Positions 6,544 through 14,249 of a DNA stretch of 19,815 nt are shown here, one piece after another. Numbering within the stretch: the stretch's first letter is position 1; every line of letters begins with the position of its first letter. Source of the DNA: Lachnospiraceae bacterium UBA7205 (lineage in GTDB: Bacteria; Bacillota; Clostridia; Lachnospirales; Lachnospiraceae); the NCBI GenBank assembly GCA_002490665.1, contig DKUL01000086.1, positions 1 to 19,815 of the forward strand, written 5' to 3'. The notes beneath the pieces were generated by a model, which saw only the letters and a program-made list of their open reading frames with translations, was not told the DNA's origin and ran no database searches. Position numbers and translations under genes: made by a program.

Positions 6544-8037
6544 ATGCAGTTTACTTCTTTTGAATTTTTATGTTTTTTTCCGGTTGTCGTGCTGATGTAC
6601 TATGTGATTCCCAAAAAGCTCCGTCAGCTGTGGCTGCTGCTGGCAAGCTATTATTTTTACATGGGATGGAATGCGCAGTATGCGCTTTTGATACTGGCAT
6701 CCACGGTGACTACATACCTGTGTGCCGTTTTTATGGGAGATGCACATGACAGGAACCGGAAGGGATTTTGCAAATGGGTACTGGCCGCGGGGCTGGTGGT
6801 GAATCTTGCGATTCTTGTGTTTTTCAAATATTTCTATTTTTTGTGTGATGTGGCGGATGCCGTGCTGTCTGTGTTTGGTGTCAGAATGGCGGCTCCTGCG
6901 CTTGACCTGGTACTGCCCGTGGGCATTTCCTTTTACACCTTTCAGGCATTGGGATATGTGATTGATGTTTACCGGGGAACGGTGAAGCCGGAGAAGAATT
7001 TTATCCGCTATGCGCTCTTTGTTTCCTTTTTTCCGCAGCTTGTGGCAGGACCGATTGAGCGAAGCGGCAGTCTTCTGGGACAGCTTGAAAAAATACCAAA
7101 TGGAAAATCGTGGGATTTTGACAAGGTCACAAGAGGGCTGCTCCTGATGCTGTGGGGCTTTTTTATGAAGATGGTCATAGCGGACAGGGCGGCAGTGCTT
7201 GTGAACCAGGTATATGACAAATATTATCTGTACAGTGGATCGGCGCTCTTTCTGGCAGCTGTGCTGTTTGCAGTGGAGATTTACTGCGATTTTGCAGGGT
7301 ATTCCAGTATTGCGCTGGGAGCGGCAATGATTCTGGGCATCCGGCTTATGGTGAACTTCGAGGCACCGTTTTTTGCCACAAGTATCCGTGCGCTGTGGCG
7401 GCGGTGGCATATCTCACTGAGCACATGGTTCCGGGATTATCTGTATATTCCGCTGGGAGGAAACCGCTGTTCGAGGCCGCGCAGATACTTTAACAGCATG
7501 GTGACCTTTGCCGTGAGCGGTCTCTGGCATGGGGCAGGATGGAATTTTGTCGTGTGGGGAGTCCTTCAGGGCGTGTATATTGTCATCGGCGACATGACAA
7601 CACCTGTCCGGACGAAATGGAAACATTTTTTTGGTGTCCGTGTAAAGACGTTTGGGTATCAGCTTTGCCAGGGAATCTGCACGTTTCTTTTGTTTGTTTT
7701 TTCCTTCATTTTTTTCAGGTCTGACACAGTGGGGGACGGCGTGTACTATATACAGCGAATGTTTTTGCATTTTGATGTCTGGTCCTTTTTTGACGAGTCT
7801 GTCTATTATCTGGGACTTGACAGAAAAGAGATGGGCGTCTTATGGATGGGTATTTTCATACTGATCGTTGTCGATGCGTACTTTGTGCGAAAAAGGGCAT
7901 TGTTTGACAGCCTGGTAAAGGAGCAGTGCCTTGCGGTGCAGTATGTGATTGTGGCGGTTATGCTGGTGATGGTAATTTTGTTTGGCGTGTATGGGGAAGG
8001 CTATGACGCGGCGCAGTTTATCTATTTTCAGTTTTGA
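6544..8037 (+). CDS. MBOAT-family O-acyltransferase, AlgI/DltB/PatA type
   Basis: The 497-residue protein has about ten to twelve membrane segments. It opens with a FTSFEFL...FFPVV segment typical of AlgI-like proteins and contains YYFYMGWN, GISFYTFQALGYVIDVYRG, FVSFFPQLVAGPIER, and both conserved histidine blocks: RRWHISLSTWFRDYLYIPLGG (H289) and SGLWHGAGWNF (H329). Members move an acyl group, usually acetyl, across the membrane for O-acylation of a surface polymer. It follows the glycosyltransferase by 24 bases with AAGGGAG before the ATG, and is followed by an SGNH-type protein, the usual partner that completes the transfer outside. The likely target is the glycan built by this locus; alginate and D-alanyl-teichoic roles are unlikely because no alginate or dlt genes are near. 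Confidence 0.9.
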   Translation: MQFTSFEFLCFFPVVVLMYYVIPKKLRQLWLLLASYYFYMGWNAQYALLILASTVTTYLCAVFMGDAHDRNRKGFCKWVLAAGLVVNLAILVFFKYFYFLCDVADAVLSVFGVRMAAPALDLVLPVGISFYTFQALGYVIDVYRGTVKPEKNFIRYALFVSFFPQLVAGPIERSGSLLGQLEKIPNGKSWDFDKVTRGLLLMLWGFFMKMVIADRAAVLVNQVYDKYYLYSGSALFLAAVLFAVEIYCDFAGYSSIALGAAMILGIRLMVNFEAPFFATSIRALWRRWHISLSTWFRDYLYIPLGGNRCSRPRRYFNSMVTFAVSGLWHGAGWNFVVWGVLQGVYIVIGDMTTPVRTKWKHFFGVRVKTFGYQLCQGICTFLLFVFSFIFFRSDTVGDGVYYIQRMFLHFDVWSFFDESVYYLGLDRKEMGVLWMGIFILIVVDAYFVRKRALFDSLVKEQCLAVQYVIVAVMLVMVILFGVYGEGYDAAQFIYFQF

Positions 8038-8114
8038 GGGATACTGTACTGACCATTTGCGAATCATGGTAAGCGCCCGGAAATTCAGGATGTTTGCCAG
8101 ATGGCCGGCATGGT

Positions 8115-8125
8115 AGGAGGTGATT
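8115..8125 (+). promoter_or_regulatory. Near-perfect Shine-Dalgarno that fixes a TTG start
   Basis: AGGAGGTGATT matches the 16S anti-Shine-Dalgarno almost completely and lies so that AGGAGG ends 7 bases before TTG at 8128. This decides the start of the SGNH-type gene against an upstream in-frame ATG at 8101, which has no such site. Confidence 0.8.
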
Positions 8126-8127
8126 GT

Positions 8128-9498
8128 TTGTCAGGGAAAACAAAAGTATCAAGAATGGCTGCCGTGTCCTCCTTTTTGGTGGTTATGGGACTGGCGCTCA
8201 CAATGGCAGGCGCGGTTGTGCGGGCAAAATTTATGGGGGATTCCACGACGATTGTAAATGGCTTTTATGCGGAAAAAAGGAATGATATTGACATGGTTGT
8301 GATCGGAAGCAGCAACAGCTTCTGTACCGTGAATCCGCTGATACTTTATGAGGAATATGGGATTGCCGCGTATGATTTCGGCAGTTCATCCCAGCCAATG
8401 CACATTTCGGTACTATACCTGAAGGAAGCGCTGAAAACGCAGAAACCAAAGGTGGTTGCGCTTGAGGTGAATATGCTGGCAGGCAGCAGCATCAGCAGTA
8501 AAAACGAGGCGGCATTCCGTTGGGGATTTACGGATATTCCGTTGTCCGTGGATAAGCTCAAGTGTATTTACCAGTCGGTCGATGCGGTGGACGCGGATTT
8601 TTTCTCCTATGTTTTTCCAATATTCCGTTATCATGACCGGTGGAAAGAGCTGAGTAAGCTTGACTATACATATTTTTGCCAGGATAAGACAAACTATACA
8701 AAGGGATATCAGGAAACGCAGCGGATATCGGAATATCCCATAAATTTGGACAGCTATGACTATGACGAGGGCGAGGCATGGATTGAGGAGGAAAGCATCG
8801 CCTGCCTTGACGAGATGGTACAGCTGTGCATCAAAAAGGATGTGGAGCTGTTTCTTTTTAAGGCGCCGAATGAAAACTGGCACCGATATGACACGGAGGC
8901 GGTTCGTGCGCTTGCCGAGGAACGCGGATTAAAGTTTGTGGATTACAATGAGCTATACCACAGCGGGGAGCTTGCGCTTGACCCCGCGGCTGATTTCAGG
9001 GACCGGGGGCATCTCAATGACTCCGGCGCCAGAAAGGTTACAGCGCACATGGGGGCATTTGTGAAGGCGAATTACCTTCTGCCGGACAGGCGCAACGAGG
9101 AAAATGGCCCGAATGCGTGGGATACGGCATGCCAGTATCAGCAGAGGCGCGGATGGCAGGCGTTCATGGCTTCTGAAAGTGCAGAGGAGTGTTTTGACAG
9201 GATTAAGAACGATAAAGACTATGTTCTGATTGTGACGGACACGATGCCGGGAAAGGGAAAGGATGCGCATCAGTGGGTATACGAGGATGGAAAAGTGGCG
9301 CTTGACGTAATGTGGGAAGAAAACGGCATGCGGCATATGAAAATTGGCACAAGTGAGCTTGTGCTGGCAAAGCTTGGCGGCGTATACCAGGTAATGATTG
9401 ATGATGTCGACAATTACCAGCCAGGAAGACGGTGGAATATGGTTGTCTACGATAAAATTACAAAAAGCGTTGTGGCAAGCCTTGTTTTTGACGCATAG
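8128..9498 (+). CDS. SGNH-hydrolase-like acyl transfer protein (AlgJ/AlgX/DltD-like partner of the MBOAT)
   Basis: With the TTG start the product has 456 residues. An N-terminal membrane segment (about 12-32) would anchor it with the body outside. The SGNH blocks are visible: GSSNSF (60-65) with the candidate nucleophile serine, then YDFGSSSQPMH, and D292-x-x-H295 in DRGHLNDSG, the Asp-His pair of the family. Such proteins accept the acyl group passed through the MBOAT channel and transfer it to the polymer. Residues from about 320 to 456 form an extra domain I cannot assign, with strands and many charged residues (for example DNYQPGRRWNMVVYDK); it may bind the glycan. The gene follows the MBOAT by 90 bases, which have no terminator, so the two are probably co-transcribed. 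Confidence 0.8.
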   Translation: MSGKTKVSRMAAVSSFLVVMGLALTMAGAVVRAKFMGDSTTIVNGFYAEKRNDIDMVVIGSSNSFCTVNPLILYEEYGIAAYDFGSSSQPMHISVLYLKEALKTQKPKVVALEVNMLAGSSISSKNEAAFRWGFTDIPLSVDKLKCIYQSVDAVDADFFSYVFPIFRYHDRWKELSKLDYTYFCQDKTNYTKGYQETQRISEYPINLDSYDYDEGEAWIEEESIACLDEMVQLCIKKDVELFLFKAPNENWHRYDTEAVRALAEERGLKFVDYNELYHSGELALDPAADFRDRGHLNDSGARKVTAHMGAFVKANYLLPDRRNEENGPNAWDTACQYQQRRGWQAFMASESAEECFDRIKNDKDYVLIVTDTMPGKGKDAHQWVYEDGKVALDVMWEENGMRHMKIGTSELVLAKLGGVYQVMIDDVDNYQPGRRWNMVVYDKITKSVVASLVFDA

Positions 9499-9511
9499 TT
9501 TTTATGGACTT

Positions 9512-9540
9512 TTGACGTATGGATAAAATTGTGGTAAAAT
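9512..9540 (+). promoter_or_regulatory. Extended -10 sigma-A promoter for the pseudaminic acid module
   Basis: TTGACG (9512-9517) and TAAAAT (9535-9540) are separated by exactly 17 bases, and a TG lies one base before the -10 box (TGGTAAAAT). Five of six positions match in each box. It begins 13 bases after the stop of the SGNH-type gene. Transcription would start near 9547, giving a leader of about 60 bases before the ATG of pseB. It also shows that the upstream in-frame ATG at 9519 would lie outside this transcript. Confidence 0.8.
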
Positions 9541-9605
9541 CTGGAATATATACTGGCGGTCGAAAGGACTGGCCGTTCAGTTATTGTAATTTGGGAGGAA
9601 AATGT

Positions 9606-10601
9606 ATGTTGTTGGATGATAAGACGATACTGGTAACGGGTGGCACGGGGTCGTTTGGCAGGTGTTTTACGGAATATGTGCTGACACACTATAATCCGAA
9701 AAAAATCATTATCTACTCGCGCGATGAGTTCAAGCAGTGGATGATGGCAAATGACTTTGTAAAGTACAAGGAGAAGCTGCGCTTTTTCATCGGGGACGTG
9801 CGCGATTACGAACGCATGAAGCGTGCCTTCGAGGGCGTTGACTATGTGATTCATGCGGCGGCGATGAAACAGGTGCCGGCGTGCGAGTACAATCCGAACG
9901 AGGCAATTAAGACGAACGTCAACGGCGCCCAGAATATCATTGACGCGGCGCTGAATACCGGAATCAAGAAGGTTGTGGCGCTCTCCACGGACAAGGCGGT
10001 CAATCCGGTGAACCTCTACGGCGGCACAAAACTGGTGTCGGACAAGCTGTTTATCGCTGCAAACGCGTACTGCGGCACCAAGGACTTGAATTTTTCCATT
10101 GTGCGGTATGGGAATGTGGCAGGAAGCCGCGGTTCGGTGATTCCGCTTTTCCAGAAGCTGATTGCCGAGGGGGCGGACGCACTGCCGATTACCGATTACC
10201 GCATGACGCGTTTCTGGATTAGCCTGACGCAGGGCGTGGAGCTTGTGATTAAGGCGCTGGAGGAGGCAAAGGGCGGTGAGACCTTTATCAGCCGTATTCC
10301 TTCGTTTAAGATAACGGACCTTGCGGAGGCGATGGCACCGGGCATGAAGACGATAGAGACAGGCATCCGTCCGGGCGAGAAGCTGCATGAGGTGATGATT
10401 ACGGAGGAGGACTCCATGACTACGTATGAGTACGACAAGAATTTCATCATTTACCCGCAGATGTTCTGGCAGGAGTCGAAGCGCCCGAACCCGAGCGGGA
10501 AAAAGGTCGCGGACGGTTTTTACTATTCTTCGGGAAACAACACGCAGTGGCTTTCCGTGGAGCAGATTCGCGCGCTTTTAAAGACAGATTTGCATGAGTA
10601 A
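9606..10601 (+). CDS. pseB: UDP-N-acetylglucosamine 4,6-dehydratase (inverting), PseB
   Basis: PseB performs the first step of pseudaminic acid synthesis: UDP-GlcNAc to the 4-keto-6-deoxy-L-arabino sugar, using bound NADP. The 331-residue product has the usual family length. The Rossmann motif TGGTGSFG is at 11-18, followed by RDEFKQ, HAAAMKQVP and TNVNGAQN. The catalytic residues are T128, D129 and K130 in STDK and Y138-x-x-x-K142 in NLYGGTK. In Helicobacter FlaA1/PseB the corresponding residues lie about three positions further on. The ATG at 9606 is chosen because GGGAGG ends 7 bases upstream and the promoter at 9512-9540 excludes the ATG at 9519. The gene is the head of the second module and is followed closely by pseC. 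The related retaining enzymes of legionaminic acid synthesis are less likely because all later genes are of the Pse type. Confidence 0.95.
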   Translation: MLLDDKTILVTGGTGSFGRCFTEYVLTHYNPKKIIIYSRDEFKQWMMANDFVKYKEKLRFFIGDVRDYERMKRAFEGVDYVIHAAAMKQVPACEYNPNEAIKTNVNGAQNIIDAALNTGIKKVVALSTDKAVNPVNLYGGTKLVSDKLFIAANAYCGTKDLNFSIVRYGNVAGSRGSVIPLFQKLIAEGADALPITDYRMTRFWISLTQGVELVIKALEEAKGGETFISRIPSFKITDLAEAMAPGMKTIETGIRPGEKLHEVMITEEDSMTTYEYDKNFIIYPQMFWQESKRPNPSGKKVADGFYYSSGNNTQWLSVEQIRALLKTDLHE

Positions 10602-10626
10602 GCATAGAAAGGGAATGAGTGCAAGG

Positions 10627-11820
10627 ATGGATAAACCAGCAATTGCCGGAGGGACTCCGGTCAGGGATACGAAACTTTATTACGGACACCAGTATATTGA
10701 CGATGCGGACGTGAAGGCTGTCTCGGAAGTGCTTGTGAGTGAGGCGCTGACATGCGGGCCGAAGGTACCGGAGCTTGAACGGCGGCTCTGTGCCCTGACA
10801 GGGGCAAGGCATGCGGTGATGTGCAGCAATGGGACAGCCGCGCTGCACATCGCGATGATGGCGGCAGGCATCGGTGCGGGGGATGAGGTGATTACCTCGC
10901 CGATTACGTTTGCCGCGTCTGCAAACTGCGTGCTTTACTGCGGGGGAAAGCCGGTTTTTGCGGATATCATGCCGGACACCTACAATATTGACCCGGAGAG
11001 CGTCCGCGCGCAGATAACGGACCGGACAAAGGCAGTGGTAGCCGTGGATTACACGGGACAGGCTGCCGCGCTTGACGAGCTGCTTGCGCTCTGCCAGGAA
11101 AAGGGCATTTTGCTGATAGAGGATGGGGCGCATTCGATTGGCACCAAATATAAGGGAAGACCAGTCGGCAGTATCGCGGACATGACGGAATTCAGCTTTC
11201 ATCCGGTAAAGACCGTCACCGGCGGGGAGGGCGGCGCAGTCCTCACAAACTCTGACGAGCTGTACGAGAGGCTGATGCTTTACCGTTCCCATGGGATTGT
11301 AAAGGATGCGGCATTTTTTGAGCATGAAAGCCATGGACCGTGGTATCACGAACAGGTTGACTTAGGGTACAACTACCGAATCACGGATATCCAGTGCGCC
11401 CTGATTTTAAGCCAGCTGGACAAGCTGGAGATGTTTGCGGCAAGGCGCAGGGAGATTGTTAACAAATATAATGAGGCTTTCTCGGAAATACCAGAGCTTT
11501 TTGTCCAGCAGGAAATTGCGGAGTCGGACACGACGCGCCATCTCTACATACTGCGGATAAGGCCGGAGATGCTGCGCATTGACCGCAAAGGCTTTTTTGA
11601 GGCGATGGCAGCCGAGAATATCTGCTGCAATGTGCACTACATTCCTGTATACTGGCATCCGTATTATGAGAAGCTTGGCTACAAAAAGGGACTTTGCCCC
11701 AATGCGGAGAAGCTTTACGAGGAAATGATGAGCCTGCCGCTCTATTATTCGATGACGGATCAGGATGTCGAGGATGTGATTCAGGCGGTGGTGAAGATTG
11801 TGGCGTACTATAAAAAATAG
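10627..11820 (+). CDS. pseC: UDP-4-amino-4,6-dideoxy-N-acetyl-beta-L-altrosamine transaminase, PseC
   Basis: PseC is a PLP enzyme of the DegT/DnrJ/EryC1 family that aminates the PseB product at C4. The 397-residue reading begins MDKPAIAGGTPVR. Visible are SNGTAALHIAMMA, ITFAASANCVLYCGGKPVFADI, the aspartate block IEDGAHSIGTKYKG, and the PLP lysine K195 in FHPVKTVTGGEGG. The histidine-proline before the lysine is typical for PseC. Three in-frame ATGs exist: 10594 (overlaps the pseB end by 8 bases), 10615 and 10627. I prefer 10627 because family members begin at this point and AAAGGGA lies upstream at a 12-base spacing, but the choice is not firm. The gene runs on in the pseB transcript. A hairpin follows its stop codon. 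Confidence 0.93.
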   Translation: MDKPAIAGGTPVRDTKLYYGHQYIDDADVKAVSEVLVSEALTCGPKVPELERRLCALTGARHAVMCSNGTAALHIAMMAAGIGAGDEVITSPITFAASANCVLYCGGKPVFADIMPDTYNIDPESVRAQITDRTKAVVAVDYTGQAAALDELLALCQEKGILLIEDGAHSIGTKYKGRPVGSIADMTEFSFHPVKTVTGGEGGAVLTNSDELYERLMLYRSHGIVKDAAFFEHESHGPWYHEQVDLGYNYRITDIQCALILSQLDKLEMFAARRREIVNKYNEAFSEIPELFVQQEIAESDTTRHLYILRIRPEMLRIDRKGFFEAMAAENICCNVHYIPVYWHPYYEKLGYKKGLCPNAEKLYEEMMSLPLYYSMTDQDVEDVIQAVVKIVAYYKK

Positions 11821-11832
11821 AAATGGTTTTTT

Positions 11833-11860
11833 AGTCTGGTTAGTCCCTAACCAGACTTTT
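11833..11860 (+). terminator. Hairpin between pseC and pseF, possible attenuator
   Basis: AGTCTGGTTAG (11833-11843) pairs perfectly with CTAACCAGACT (11847-11857) around a 3-base loop, and four T residues end the element at 11857-11860. The T run is short, so termination is probably partial. Its place 12 bases after the pseC stop and before pseF would lower expression of the genes that follow, or protect the 3' end of a processed pseBC message. Confidence 0.6.
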
Positions 11861-11888
11861 CGCACGATTGGAAGGAATGGGAGTTCAT

Positions 11889-12605
11889 ATGAAAAGTGTG
11901 GCAATAATCACGGCAAGGGGCGGGAGCAAACGAATCCCGCGCAAGAACATAAAACCTTTTGCGGGGAGACCGATTCTGGAATACAGTATCGAGGCGGCGC
12001 TGCATGCCGACATGTTCCATGAAGTCATGGTCTCGACGGACGATGAGGAAATCGCACAGGTGGCAAAAAAAGCCGGTGCAAGGGTACCTTTTTTCCGGAG
12101 TGCGGCGACATCAAATGACTTTGCGACGACAGCGGATGTGATTGCGGAAGTGCTCGATTCGTATGAACGCATCGGAATGCGCTTTGGCACGGCGTGCTGC
12201 ATTTATCCGACAGCGCCTTTTGTGACGGCAAATGCCATCAAGACGGCAATGATGCTCCTTGAGCAGGAGCAGGCAGACAGCGTGATTCCTGTTGTGAAGT
12301 TTTCATTCCCGCCCCAGCGCTGCGTTGTCATCAAGGATGGCAGGCTCACGCCGAAGTGGCCAGAGAACATGGCGAAACGCTCACAGGATCTGGAACCGCT
12401 TTACCATGACTGCGGACAGTTCTACTGTCTCAGGGTGGAAAGCTTCCGCAGGCAGAAAGCAGTCTGGATGGAGCATACTGTACCGTTTATACAGGACGAG
12501 ATGAATGTGCAGGACATTGACACGCCGGAGGACTGGAAGATCGCGGAGATGAAATATAAGCTGCTGCGGGGAGAAAATGTAAGGATAAATGGAGGATTAG
12601 TGTGA
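11889..12605 (+). CDS. pseF: CMP-pseudaminic acid cytidylyltransferase, PseF
   Basis: PseF activates pseudaminic acid with CTP, giving the CMP sugar used by transferases. The 238-residue product has the nucleotide-binding loop ITARGGSKRIPRKN (residues 6-19), then MVSTDDEEIAQVAKKAGA, IYPTAPF, FSFPPQR and HDCGQFY, which separate PseF from NeuA-type enzymes of the same superfamily. A conserved C-terminal block, NVQDIDTPEDW, is present. The start ATG at 11889 has GGGAG five bases upstream. An in-frame TTG at 11868 would add seven residues and lacks a ribosome site. The gene sits after the hairpin at 11833-11860. Its stop codon lies inside another inverted repeat (12600-12623). Confidence 0.93.
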   Translation: MKSVAIITARGGSKRIPRKNIKPFAGRPILEYSIEAALHADMFHEVMVSTDDEEIAQVAKKAGARVPFFRSAATSNDFATTADVIAEVLDSYERIGMRFGTACCIYPTAPFVTANAIKTAMMLLEQEQADSVIPVVKFSFPPQRCVVIKDGRLTPKWPENMAKRSQDLEPLYHDCGQFYCLRVESFRRQKAVWMEHTVPFIQDEMNVQDIDTPEDWKIAEMKYKLLRGENVRINGGLV

Positions 12606-12623
12606 AAAATAAATTTTTCACAC
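12600..12623 (+). other. Hairpin covering the pseF stop codon
   Basis: GTGTGAAAAA (12600-12609) and TTTTTCACAC (12614-12623) form a perfect 10-bp stem with a TAAA loop. The TGA of pseF (12603-12605) lies in the left arm. It opens a 74-base leader before pseI and may act in RNA processing or in translational coupling. The right arm contains only an internal T run, so it is not a classic terminator. Confidence 0.65.
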
Positions 12624-12679
12624 GGCAAATTTGTGTTTGCGCCCAAATTCGCGAGCAGTGGCAAGAATGGAGGATTATT

Positions 12680-13717
12680 ATGAATATAAACGGCAGAGCG
12701 GTAGGGGATGGTGCGCCGGTATATATCATTGCAGAGATGTCGGCAAACCATGCCGGAAGCATGGAGCGCGCCCTGGAGCTGATTCATGTGGCAAAGGATG
12801 CAGGGGCAGACTGCGTGAAAATACAGACCTACACGGCAGACACGATGACGATTGACTGCCATAACCCATATTTCCAGATTGAAAAGGGCACATGGGAGGG
12901 GGAAAACCTTTATGGGCTCTACCAGAAGGCATATACGCCGTGGGCGTGGCAGGATAAGCTTCGCGACGAGGCGGCAAAGGTGGGGATAGACTTCCTCTCG
13001 ACACCGTTTGACAGGACATCCGTGGACTTTCTGGAAAAACTGGGCGTGCATTTTTACAAGGTGGCTTCCTTTGAGCTGGTGGACATACCGCTTCTCGAGT
13101 ATATTGCGTCGAAAAACAAGCCGATTATCATGTCGACCGGAATGGGAACCCTGGAGGAAATTGAGGAGGCTGTTGCAGCGATATACGGCACTGGAAACAG
13201 GCAGCTTGCGCTGATGAAGTGCTCGAGCGCCTATCCGGCAAAGAGCGAGGAGATGAACCTGCGCACCATCTGCGACATGAAAGCGCGTTTTGACATCCCG
13301 GTAGGGCTGTCCGACCACTCGATGGGGGCGTTCAGCGCCACGACGGCGGTCGCGATGGGGGCAGATATCATTGAAAAGCATTTCTGTATCAGCCGTGCGA
13401 TTGAAAATCCGGATGCGTCGTTTTCGATGGAACCGGACGAGTTCCACGATATGGTGCAGCAGGTGCGCGAAGTGGAAAAAGCGATGGGAAAAGTAAGCTA
13501 CGGGGTATCGCGGCAGGAGGAGTCCAATGCCTGTTTCCGGCGTTCCCTTTTTGTCGTAAAGGACATTGCCGCCGGGGAGCAGTTAACGCCGGATAATATC
13601 AGGAGCATCCGTCCGGCATATGGCTTGAAACCAAAGCATTATAAGGAAGTGCTCGGGAAAACGGCAAAGCGTGATATTGTCCGGGGCACACCGCTGTCAT
13701 TTGAAGACATTGAGTGA
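12680..13717 (+). CDS. pseI: Pseudaminic acid synthase, PseI (NeuB family)
   Basis: PseI condenses 2,4-diacetamido-2,4,6-trideoxy-L-altrose with phosphoenolpyruvate to give the nine-carbon sugar acid. The 345-residue product has the NeuB-type barrel, starting IIAEMSANHAGS, then KIQTYTADTMTIDC, TPWAWQDKLR, FLSTPFD, YKVASFELVDIPLL, IIMSTGMGTLEEI, KCSSAYPA, VGLSDHSMG and IEKHFC. PEP- and metal-binding positions are in these blocks. The C-terminal 65 residues form the SAF-type antifreeze-like cap (RRSLFVVKDIAAGEQLT to GTPLSFEDIE). Start ATG 12680 has GGAGGA six bases upstream. An in-frame GTG at 12602 also has GGAGGA before it and would add 26 residues unlike the family, so I reject it as the main start. 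The QTYTADT and STPFD blocks favour PseI over sialic or legionaminic acid synthase. Confidence 0.95.
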   Translation: MNINGRAVGDGAPVYIIAEMSANHAGSMERALELIHVAKDAGADCVKIQTYTADTMTIDCHNPYFQIEKGTWEGENLYGLYQKAYTPWAWQDKLRDEAAKVGIDFLSTPFDRTSVDFLEKLGVHFYKVASFELVDIPLLEYIASKNKPIIMSTGMGTLEEIEEAVAAIYGTGNRQLALMKCSSAYPAKSEEMNLRTICDMKARFDIPVGLSDHSMGAFSATTAVAMGADIIEKHFCISRAIENPDASFSMEPDEFHDMVQQVREVEKAMGKVSYGVSRQEESNACFRRSLFVVKDIAAGEQLTPDNIRSIRPAYGLKPKHYKEVLGKTAKRDIVRGTPLSFEDIE

Positions 13718-13735
13718 CTGGCACGGAGGGGCAGG

Positions 13736-14233
13736 ATGGAAAGGACGGACTGGAAAGAGACGGATTGTGGAAATGCGCTGCATCTGCGAAGCGTGTGCCA
13801 GACAGATATGGACATGCTCTTTGCGTGGGCAAATGACGACCTGGTCAGGAAAAACGCATTTCACACGGAAAAGATTCCTTATGAAAACCATGTGAAGTGG
13901 TTTTCAAAAATGATGGCGGACAAATCGGTATATCAGTATATCCTGTGCGAGGGGGAATGTCCGGTAGGACAGATTCGCCTGAACATCGAAAATGGTGATG
14001 CCGTGATTGATTACAGTATCTGTGCCGCAAAACGCGGGAACGGTTATGGAAGCAGATTGCTTGATTTGATTCAAAAACAAGTGATATTTGATAAAATACC
14101 GGGTGTTTTGAAACTGATAGGACAGGTAAAATATGAAAATACGGCTTCTGCCATGGCATTTGAACGGTGCGGATTTATCAGGACAGAGAAGCCGGACTAT
14201 ATCCAGTTTGAGCTTGCGGTATCGAAAACATAG
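13736..14233 (+). CDS. pseH: GNAT N-acetyltransferase, PseH
   Basis: The 165-residue protein belongs to the GNAT fold. PseH acetylates the 4-amino group of the PseC product with acetyl-CoA. Visible are DMDMLFAWANDDLVRKNAF near the start, typical for sugar-amine GNATs; the acetyl-CoA loop RGNGYG (100-105) preceded by IDYSICAAK; and ENTASAMAFERCGF, the conserved C-terminal GNAT block. The start ATG has GGAGGG five bases upstream. The gene lies 18 bases after pseI and 16 before the formyltransferase-like gene, in one run of closely spaced genes. Substrate is inferred from the locus; a different amino sugar acceptor is possible because two further N-modifying genes follow. Confidence 0.88.
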   Translation: MERTDWKETDCGNALHLRSVCQTDMDMLFAWANDDLVRKNAFHTEKIPYENHVKWFSKMMADKSVYQYILCEGECPVGQIRLNIENGDAVIDYSICAAKRGNGYGSRLLDLIQKQVIFDKIPGVLKLIGQVKYENTASAMAFERCGFIRTEKPDYIQFELAVSKT

Positions 14234-14249
14234 GAAAGGGAGTGGTGGG

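Noticed and set aside
9519..9605. Upstream ATG at 9519 as the pseB start
   Set aside because: It lies within the promoter spacer, has no ribosome site, and adds residues before the conserved N-terminus; 9606 has GGGAGG at ideal spacing.
9447..10388. Long open frame on the - strand opposite pseB
   Set aside because: It is the mirror of a clear pseB coding frame with GC-rich third positions; the translation is rich in His and Arg, has no recognisable domain and no ribosome site.
9606..13717. Legionaminic or sialic acid pathway instead of pseudaminic acid
   Set aside because: PseB-type dehydratase, HPVK-type PseC, PseG and PseI blocks all point to Pse; no LegB/LegC-specific or NeuC-type epimerase gene is present.
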